NCBI RefSeq assembly: GCF_003319105.1
Contig: NZ_QOHH01000015.1
Coordinates: 1-64,000, forward strand
Reading direction: 5' to 3'
Length of the DNA stretch: 64,000 nucleotides
Source: Blastococcus sp. TF02-09
GTDB lineage: Bacteria > Actinomycetota > Actinomycetes > Mycobacteriales > Geodermatophilaceae
The notes beneath the pieces were generated by a model. The model saw only the letters and a list, made by a program, of their open reading frames with translations, was not told the DNA's origin and searched no databases. Positions within the stretch are counted from its first letter, which is position 1; every line of letters begins with the position of its first letter. The translations under genes were made by a program, and so were the position numbers. Positions 13,939 to 21,039 of this stretch are shown piece by piece.

Positions 13939-16900
13939 GTGAAGACCTGGCTCGACAGCTGGCCGGTGTACCGGCAGCTCACCGGTCCCGATCCGTTCGG
14001 GCGTGGCAAGGCCGCGCGCAGCAAGGGCACCGAGGCGACGGTGTCCCGCACCGCGACCGCCGACCGCGTCGTGAAGAGCGTCTGCCCGTACTGCGCCGTC
14101 GGCTGTTCGCAGAACGTCTACGTGAAGGACGAGAAGGTCGTCCAGATCGAGGGCAACCCGGACTCGCCGATCAACCGGGGCCGGCTGTGCCCCAAGGGCA
14201 GCGCCAGCAAGCAGCTGGTCACCAGCCCGACCCGGGTCACCACGGTCAAGTACCGCCGTCCGTACGGGACGGAATGGGAGGACCTGGACCTCGACACGGC
14301 CATGGAGATGATCGCCGACCGCGTCCTGGAGGCCCGGCGCAAGGGCTGGCAGGAGACCGCCGGATCGGCCGACGACCGGCGCCGGGTCAACCGGACCATG
14401 GGGATAGCGAGCCTCGGAGGGGCGACCCTCGACAACGAGGAGAACTACCTCATGAAGAAGCTCTACAGCGCCATGGGCGCTATCCAGATCGAGAACCAGG
14501 CGCGCATATAGCACTCCGCCACGGTGCCCGGTCTGGGTGCCTCGTTCGGTCGTGGCGGTGCCACGAACTTCCTGGAAGACCTGGCGAACTCCGACTGCAT
14601 CGTCATCGAGGGTTCGAACATGGCCGAGTGCCACCCGGTGGGTTTCCAGTGGGTCGGTGAGGCCAAGGCGCGCGGCGCCAAGATCGTGCACATCGACCCG
14701 CGGTTCACCCGCACCAGCGCGATCGCCGACCTGCACGTGCCGCTGCGCATCGGCACCGACATCGCGTTCCTCGGCGGGCTGATCAACTACGTCCTCACCA
14801 ACGAGCTGTACTTCAAGGAGTACGTCGCCGCGTACACCAACGCCGCGGCGCTGGTGGGCGAGGAGTTCGTCGACTCCGAGGACCTCGACGGCCTGTTCTC
14901 CGGCTTCGACCCCGAGCACCGGGTGTACGACGAGTCCAGCTGGCAGTACGAGCCGGAGGAGCCGCCGCACTCGGGCTCCGACCACCCGGAGGAGGCCGCG
15001 CAGCAGGAGAGCGCCGAGCAGCACCCCGACGTCAAGAAGTCCGACCGGGCCCAGGCGGCCGGCAGCGGCGGTCCGCCGATCGCGGCCAAGCCCAAGCGCG
15101 ACGAGACGTTGCAGCACCCGCGCTCGGTGTTCCAGATCCTCAAGCGGCACTACGCCCGCTACACCCCGGAGATGGTGTCCGAGGTGTGCGGCGTCGAGCC
15201 GGAGGTGTTCGAGCAGGTCGCGAAGTGGGTCACCGAGAACAGCAACCGCGACCGGACGACGGCGTGGGTGTACTCGGTGGGCTGGACGCAGCACAGCGTG
15301 GGCGCGCAGTACATCCGCACCTGCTCGATCCTGCAGGCGCTGCTGGGCAACATCGGCCGGCCGGGCGGCGGGATCATGGCGCTGCGCGGGCACGCCAGCA
15401 TCCAGGGCTCCACCGACGTCCCGACGCTGTTCAATCTGCTGCCCGGCTACCTGCCGATGCCGCACGCCTTGCAGCACCAGAGCCTCGACCAGTACGTGGC
15501 CGACGCCGCCGGCAAGGCCGGCTTCTGGGGCAACAAGCGCAACTACATGGTCAGCCTGCTCAAGGCCTGGTGGGGTGAGCACGCGACGGCGGAGAACGAC
15601 TTCTGCTTCGACTACCTGCCCAAGATCGACGGCGACCACAGCTCGTACCAGACGATCGCGGCGATGATCCGCGGCGAGGTGTCGGGCTACTTCCTCGTCG
15701 GCGAGAACCCGGGCGTCGGGCACCCCAACAGCCGGATGAACCGGTTCGGGCTGGCCAACCTCGACTGGCTGGTCGTCCGCGACCTCCAGATGATCGAGTC
15801 GGCGACCTTCTGGAAGGAGGGCCCGGAGCACGAGACCGGGGAGCTCGCCCCGGAATCGATCGGCACCGAGGTCTTCTTCATGCCGGCGGCCACGCACGTG
15901 GAGAAGGACGGCACGTTCACGCAGACCCAGCGCGTGCTGCAGTGGCGGGACAAGGCGGTGGAGCCGCCGGACGACGCCCGCAGCGACCTGTGGTTCTACT
16001 TCCACCTCGGCCGGATCCTGCGCGAGCGGCTGGCGGGCTCGGACGACCCGCGGGACCGTCCGCTGCTCGACCTGACGTGGGACTACCCGACGCACGGCGA
16101 GACGCAGGACCCCGACGCCTCCTCGGTGCTGCGCGAGATCAACGGCACCGGCCCGGACGGCCGGGCGCTGTCGTCCTACCTGCAGATGAAGGACGACGGC
16201 TCGACGACGGGCGGCTGCTGGATCTACTGCGGCGTCTACGCAGACGAGGTCAACCAGGCGCGGCGGCGGAAGCCCGGCAAGGAGCAGGGCCCGGTCGCCT
16301 CCGAGTGGGGCTGGGCCTGGCCGCTCAACCGCCGGATGCTCTACAACCGCGCCTCGGCCGACCCCGACGGCAAGCCGTGGAGCGAGCGGAAGAAGTACGT
16401 GTGGTGGGACGAGGACGCCGGTGAGTGGACCGGCCTCGACATCCCCGACTTCGAGAAGAACAAGCGGCCGGACTACGTGCCGCCGGACGGCGCGAAGGCG
16501 CAGGACGCGTTGGCCGGCAACGACCCGTTCGTCATGCAGGGCGACGGCAAGGCATGGCTGTTCGCGCCGGCCGGCGTGGTCGACGGCCCGCTGCCCACGC
16601 ACTACGAGCCGCTCGAGTCGGTGGTCGAGAACGGCCTATACAAGCAGCAGGCCAACCCGACCGTCGAGAAGATCGACGGCCCGTGGAACCGGGCGAACCC
16701 GGCGCGCAGCGACGTCTTCCCGTTCCAGGTGACCACCTACCGGCTGACCGAGCACCACACGGCCGGCGGGATGAGCCGCACGCTGCCCTACCTCGCCGAG
16801 CTCCAGCCGGAGTTCTTCGTCGAGGTGAGCCCCGAGCTGGCGAAGCTCCGCGGGCTGGCGAACAACGAGTACGCGACGCTGGTCAGCGCCCGCACCGCGG

Positions 16901-17241
16901 TGGAGGCCAAGGTGCTGGTGACCGAGCGGATGCGGCCGATCCGGCTGCGCGACGGCACCGTCGTCCACCAGATCGGCATGCCGTACCACTGGTCCTACGC
17001 CGGCATCTCCACCGGAGACGCGGCCAACGACCTGCTCGGCATCGTGATGGACCCCAACACGCACATCCAGGAGTCGAAGGTGAGCTCCTGCGACATCATC
17101 GCCGGGCGGCGTCCGCGCGGACCCGAGCTGCTCGAGTTCGTCGAGGGCTACCGGCAGCGGGCCGGCGTGGAGTCGGGCAAGGTCGGCCTCAACGGCCGCG
17201 ACCCGGTGGCCGCCGAGGCCGGAGAGGGCTCGAACCTGTGA
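13939..17241 (+). CDS. Formate dehydrogenase catalytic subunit, selenocysteine encoded by UAG
   Basis: This molybdopterin oxidoreductase of the formate dehydrogenase family has 1,100 codons when the TAG at codon 191 is read through. C49, C52, C56 and C84 (CPYCAVGC...LCPKG) bind one [4Fe-4S] cluster. The residue just before HSATVPGLGASFGRGG is the Mo/W ligand, Cys or Sec in all active homologues, and here the codon is TAG (14509-14511). The frame then runs unbroken to TGA 17239-17241 with normal family sequence. No twin-arginine signal is visible, suggesting a cytoplasm-facing enzyme. A hydrophilic insertion of about 50 residues follows residue 330. The GTG start leads directly into TWLDSWPVYRQLTG. 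It is coupled by GTGA to the Fe-S subunit gene. Formate oxidation to CO2 is inferred from the family. Confidence 0.92.
14509..14511 (+). other. In-frame TAG at the selenocysteine position (codon 191)
   Basis: The bases read gcg cgc ata TAG cac tcc gcc, i.e. Ala-Arg-Ile-stop-His-Ser-Ala, where homologues have Ala-Arg-(Ile/Val)-(Cys/Sec)-His. Standard selenocysteine uses UGA. UAG-programmed selenocysteine has been reported for formate dehydrogenases of Geodermatophilus and Blastococcus. The preceding ATA is a rare codon for this GC content. Confidence 0.88.
14512..14558 (+). promoter_or_regulatory. Bacterial SECIS-like hairpin after the TAG codon
   Basis: The upper stem GGTGCCC (14523-14529) pairs with GGGTGCC (14535-14541) through five Watson-Crick and two G-U pairs, closing a GGUCU loop (14530-14534). 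Eighteen nucleotides separate the TAG from this loop, the same spacing and loop as in Escherichia coli fdhF. A lower stem CCGCCAC (14516-14522) pairs perfectly with GTGGCGG (14552-14558), leaving a one-sided internal loop. SelB would bind the apical stem-loop to deliver Sec-tRNA. Binding is inferred. Confidence 0.82.
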
Positions 17242-18305
17242 CGACGATCAGCTCGGCGAGCGCGGCCTTCACCGGCCGCGATCCCGGCAACCGGCTGTAC
17301 GGCCCGGTGCCCGACGTGACCGAGCAGGCGGGTTACGTCGAGGAGCACCCCAAGCGGGTCGGCTTCTTCACCGACACCTCGGTCTGCATCGGCTGCAAGG
17401 CCTGCGAGGTGGCGTGCAAGGAGTGGAACACGCTGCCGATGGACGACTCGCACGGCGTGCGGGACGCCATCGGGCTGTCGGGCATGTCGTTCGACAACAC
17501 CGGGCAGCTCGGCGCCAACTCGTGGCGGCACGTGGCCTTCATCGAGCAGAGCCGCACCGTCGACCTGCCGATGCCGACGTTCGGCCGCCCCGGTGACGAC
17601 CGGCACGACCACGGCCCGTCGGTGGCCGGCTCGGGGGACCACGACAGCCTGGCCACGGCACAGCAGAGCAGCGTGCTCAACGCCGAGGCGCTGAGCGAGT
17701 TCGATCCGCAGACCGGCCAGAGCGGGGCCGACAAGCAGGTGCGGTGGCTCATGAGCTCCGACGTCTGCAAGCACTGCACGCACGCCGGCTGCCTCGACGT
17801 CTGCCCCACCGGAGCGCTGTTCCGCACCGAGTTCGGCACCGTGGTGGTGCAGGGCGACATCTGCAACGGCTGCGGCTACTGCGTCGCCTCCTGCCCCTAC
17901 GGCGTCATCGACCAACGCAAGGGCGATGGCCGGGTCTTCAAGTGCACGATGTGCTACGACCGGCTCACCGACGGGCTGATGCCCGCGTGCGCGACTGCCT
18001 GCCCCACCCAGTCGATCCAGTTCGGCGACCTGGACGAGCTGCAGGCCCGCGCCGACGCGCGGCTGGCGACGCTGCAGGGGCAGGGCGTGGAGACCGCGCG
18101 GCTCTACGGGCGCGACGAGAGCGACGGCGTCGGCGGCGTGGGGGCGTTCTTCCTGCTGCTCGACGAGCCGGAGGTCTACGGGCTGCCCCCGGACCCGATC
18201 GTGACCACCCGCGACCTGCCCGCCATGTGGAAGGCGGCCGGCAAGGCCGCCGCGATGATGGTCGGGGTCGCCATGACGGCGATCCTCGGCTCGCGGCGCT
18301 CATGA
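17238..18305 (+). CDS. Formate dehydrogenase iron-sulfur subunit
   Basis: This 355-residue ferredoxin-like electron-transfer subunit has Cys motifs for four [4Fe-4S] clusters: CIGCKACEVACKEW near residue 50, CKHCTHAGCLDVCP near 175, CNGCGYCVASCPYG near 213, and CTMCYDR...CATACP near 235-255. It carries an extra His/Asp-rich insertion at about 115-165. The C-terminus has one hydrophobic stretch (MMVGVAMTAIL), possibly a membrane anchor. It passes electrons from the catalytic subunit to the NrfD-type membrane subunit. Start GTG and stop TGA overlap both neighbours (GTGA upstream, ATGA downstream), so the three proteins are coupled. Confidence 0.93.
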   Translation: MTTISSASAAFTGRDPGNRLYGPVPDVTEQAGYVEEHPKRVGFFTDTSVCIGCKACEVACKEWNTLPMDDSHGVRDAIGLSGMSFDNTGQLGANSWRHVAFIEQSRTVDLPMPTFGRPGDDRHDHGPSVAGSGDHDSLATAQQSSVLNAEALSEFDPQTGQSGADKQVRWLMSSDVCKHCTHAGCLDVCPTGALFRTEFGTVVVQGDICNGCGYCVASCPYGVIDQRKGDGRVFKCTMCYDRLTDGLMPACATACPTQSIQFGDLDELQARADARLATLQGQGVETARLYGRDESDGVGGVGAFFLLLDEPEVYGLPPDPIVTTRDLPAMWKAAGKAAAMMVGVAMTAILGSRRS

Positions 18306-19363
18306 CCGGCGGGATCACCACCCCGGGCGCCGGCTGGCGGCAGGCCGACCGCGGGCCGGCGACGCAGCGGACGACCACGAAGCGCCGCAAGCGCGGTGGC
18401 GGTCGGGGTCGCGGCGAGGTCTCGATGGTCGACGACGTCGAGTTCACCTCGTACTACGGCCGGCAGATCGTCAAGACGCCGGTGTGGAAGTCGCCCGACG
18501 TGCCGCTCTACCTGTTCCTCGGTGGCGCCGCAGGTTCCTCGTCGATCCTGGCGGCGCTGGCCGACCTGACGGACCGTCCGACGCTGACCCGGGTCGGCCG
18601 GATCACCGCCGGTGGTGGGGCGATCCTGTCGGTGGTCGCGCTGGTGCACGACCTGGGCCGGCCCGAGCGGTTCCTGCACATGCTGCGGGTGTTCAAGGTG
18701 ACCTCGCCGCTGTCGGTGGGCACCTACATCCTCTCGCCGTTCAGCGCGGCGGCCGGCGCGACCGCGGCGGTGGAACTGCTGGGCTGGTTCCCGCGGCTCA
18801 AGCGGTTCGGGGGAGTGGTGGCCGCGATCTTCGGTGGCCCCCTGGCCACCTACACCGGCGTGCTGCTGGCCAACACGGCCGTGCCGTCGTGGCACGCGGC
18901 CCACAAGCAGCTGCCGTTCGTCTTCGGCGGCTCGGCCATGGCGGCCGGCGGCGGGATCTCGATGATCTTCACGCCGGTCGACGAGGCGGGTCCGGCCCGG
19001 AAGATGGCCGTCGCGGGCGCGGCGATCGAGCTGGCCGTGGTGAACAAGGTGGAGATCGACCACGGCATCCTCAGCGAGCCGTTCCACGAGGGGCAGCCGG
19101 GAAGGCTCATGCGCGCGGCCCGCGCGTGCACCGCGGCGGGGGCGGGACTCACCGTGCTGGCTGGGCGCAACCGGTGGGGAGCGGTTGCGTCAGGAACGCT
19201 ATTGGCGGCCGGCTCGCTGCTGACCCGGTTCGGCGTCTTCGAGGCCGGCATCGCCAGCACCAAGGACCCGAAGTACGTCGTCGTCCCGCAGCGCGAGCGG
19301 CTGGCCGCGAGGGCGGCGAATGAGCTCAACGACCCGGGCGAGGCCCGCTCCATCACTCGCTGA
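18302..19363 (+). CDS. NrfD-type membrane subunit of formate dehydrogenase
   Basis: This 353-residue polytopic protein has an NrfD/PsrC-like pattern: KSPDVPLYLFLGGAAGSSSILAA, HDLGRPERFLHMLRVFKVTSPLSVGTYIL, and further helices to about residue 320. Such subunits replace cytochrome b in many oxidoreductases and exchange electrons with the quinone pool without haem. The N-terminal 40 residues are very basic (KRRKRGGGRGRG). The ATG at 18302 overlaps the Fe-S subunit stop. An in-frame ATG at 18425 (MVDDVEF) is a possible internal start. It completes a quinone-linked formate dehydrogenase. Confidence 0.88.
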   Translation: MTGGITTPGAGWRQADRGPATQRTTTKRRKRGGGRGRGEVSMVDDVEFTSYYGRQIVKTPVWKSPDVPLYLFLGGAAGSSSILAALADLTDRPTLTRVGRITAGGGAILSVVALVHDLGRPERFLHMLRVFKVTSPLSVGTYILSPFSAAAGATAAVELLGWFPRLKRFGGVVAAIFGGPLATYTGVLLANTAVPSWHAAHKQLPFVFGGSAMAAGGGISMIFTPVDEAGPARKMAVAGAAIELAVVNKVEIDHGILSEPFHEGQPGRLMRAARACTAAGAGLTVLAGRNRWGAVASGTLLAAGSLLTRFGVFEAGIASTKDPKYVVVPQRERLAARAANELNDPGEARSITR

Positions 19364-19484
19364 CCCACACGGATGGCCCTTGTGCCGTGAATGGGGTACT
19401 TGGCGGCGGTTCCCGTGAACCCTGCCCCAGGGGATTCTGGCTGCGGGCGGTCCGGTCCGCGGACGCCAATCGACGGGGACGGGC

Positions 19485-20216
19485 ATGGACCTGCGGGGAA
19501 TGGCACAGGACGCACGCCGGCTGGGCGCCGGGCTCGGGGCGAAGGCGACCAGCTCTGTGTCGGCGAGCCCGCTGGCCGGCGTGCTCGAACGGCATGGTCT
19601 ACCGGACGCCCCGGCAGCCAGCGAGTGGGAGCTCTCCATCGGGTCGCTGGTTGCGGGCGCCGGTCGGGTAAACCCTGTCGCACGCCAGGCCCTGGATCTC
19701 TTGGACCGGTTCGGTCGCGTGGCCGTCGGGCCAGCATTCGTCGGGCTCGACAATGAGGACATTCCCTGGACAGCGGTCACCGGGCTTCGGGCGGCCACGG
19801 TGGCGCAGGTGCTCACCGAGAGCGCGCTCGATCGTGAGATGGACCGGCTGCGGGTAGTGCTCCCCCCGGTGCCGGGTCGCCGCTGGGTGCTGGGTCGGGT
19901 CGGTGACGTGGTCGGCAGCCTTCTGGACTGGGTCTTGTCCGACGAGGGGCGGCTGGGCGCCGAAATTGTGACGGCGGTGGACCACAAGAAGCGGCTGGGC
20001 CGTGCAACGACGTCCACCGTCGGTTTCTTCGGAGTGCTGCTCCTGACGGCGCTCCCGGACGTAAATCGGTCCATCTGGTCTACGGCCGCGGCTCGGGGCG
20101 CTACCGTCCCGCCCGCGCGGGCGCCTTCGTCCGATGCCGCGCCATTGCGAGCCGAGGCAGGGGACCGTCGAGCGGCGCTCGAGCGTCGTCTCACCGGGCT
20201 GTTCACTGAGCCCTAA
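19485..20216 (+). CDS. Hypothetical protein with possible membrane segment
   Basis: This 243-residue protein starts MDLRGMAQDARRLGAGLGAKA. It contains a moderately hydrophobic helix near residues 182-195 (STVGFFGVLLLTALPDV) and an Arg-rich C-terminus. I do not recognise the family. Codon use and the start of a same-strand gene 34 bp downstream suggest a two-gene unit with the ParB-like protein. It lies 121 bp after the formate dehydrogenase operon but shows no evident link to it. Confidence 0.65.
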   Translation: MDLRGMAQDARRLGAGLGAKATSSVSASPLAGVLERHGLPDAPAASEWELSIGSLVAGAGRVNPVARQALDLLDRFGRVAVGPAFVGLDNEDIPWTAVTGLRAATVAQVLTESALDREMDRLRVVLPPVPGRRWVLGRVGDVVGSLLDWVLSDEGRLGAEIVTAVDHKKRLGRATTSTVGFFGVLLLTALPDVNRSIWSTAAARGATVPPARAPSSDAAPLRAEAGDRRAALERRLTGLFTEP

Positions 20217-20250
20217 CCGGCCCAGGGAGGACAATCACGAGGAGCGTGGC

Positions 20251-21036
20251 ATGCCGGAGTGGCGCGAGAGCTACCCCGAGCCCTCGGGTGACGTCCCCGA
20301 TCGGGGGCCAGACCAGGCGGGACGACTGGACGGCTCGGAGAACCGCTCCGGGCGCCCGGACTTTCCCGGCGACCACTCGGCGGAGGGCGCGCAACGCGCA
20401 CTCGGTTGGCTGGCGGTGCGTGATCAGGCCGAGGCTAAGGCGGACTGGTCGCCGGACGAGGTTCTGAACCTGACCCGGCCCGGTGCAGGGTGGGTGGACA
20501 CCCGGGGCTGCGGGATTCACGACCTGGGCGGGGTCGCCGTGCGGGCTGCCGACGCCCAGCCCCCGCCCGGGGAGTCGGTTCGGCACGAGTGGGCCGAGCG
20601 GCAGCTGGCCGACCTGGACCTCGAGGCGTTGCGTAGGACGGGGATCGGCCCCGGCCGGTTCAGCGAGGCGCGGATTACGTGGGTCCCGGTCGACCTCATC
20701 GAAGCGACCGATGAGGTCCGAGGGGAGCCGTTCAAGGGCGGCGAGCCCACCAGTGGGTACGCCGCAGAGCTGGCGCGGCTGCACGCGGAACGCGAAGCTC
20801 GCTCGACGCTGGGCTCGGTGGATCCACGGCACGTGGGTGATCATCGGATCCGTCTCTGCGAGAACCCGGACACCGGCCTGCTGTCGGTCACCAACGGCCG
20901 CCACCGCGTCGAGGCGGCGCGGGAAGCCGGGATCCCCGCCGTGCTCGCCGAGGTGCTCGTCCTGCGTGAGACCGCTACACCTGACGACGGTGAACGGCAG
21001 CGCCGGCCGCCCGGCAACGGATGGAAGGCCGGGTGA
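20251..21036 (+). CDS. Hypothetical protein with ParB/sulfiredoxin-like C-terminal motif
   Basis: This 261-residue, strongly hydrophilic protein has an N-terminal disordered Pro/Gly/Asp-rich region. Its C-terminal segment, LLSVTNGRHRVEAAREAGIPAV, resembles the GxxR-H-R-hxAAxxxG motif of ParB/Srx-type nucleotide-binding domains. In that superfamily the motif binds nucleotides or supports nuclease activity. The start at 20251 is supported by GAGGAG (20239-20244). The gene converges with the HerA-like ATPase gene, with only 3 bp between the stops. Confidence 0.65.
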   Translation: MPEWRESYPEPSGDVPDRGPDQAGRLDGSENRSGRPDFPGDHSAEGAQRALGWLAVRDQAEAKADWSPDEVLNLTRPGAGWVDTRGCGIHDLGGVAVRAADAQPPPGESVRHEWAERQLADLDLEALRRTGIGPGRFSEARITWVPVDLIEATDEVRGEPFKGGEPTSGYAAELARLHAEREARSTLGSVDPRHVGDHRIRLCENPDTGLLSVTNGRHRVEAAREAGIPAVLAEVLVLRETATPDDGERQRRPPGNGWKAG

Positions 21037-21039
21037 GGG

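Noticed and set aside
13843..16602. 919-codon antisense open frame over the formate dehydrogenase gene
   Set aside because: It has low-complexity composition rich in Arg/Val/Leu/Asp with no recognisable domain. It is a shadow of the high-GC coding strand.
14524..17241. Separate gene starting after the TAG of formate dehydrogenase
   Set aside because: The segment is the direct continuation of the catalytic subunit. It lacks a ribosome binding site, and the break is at the Cys/Sec position with a SECIS-like hairpin, so one recoded gene is the better reading.
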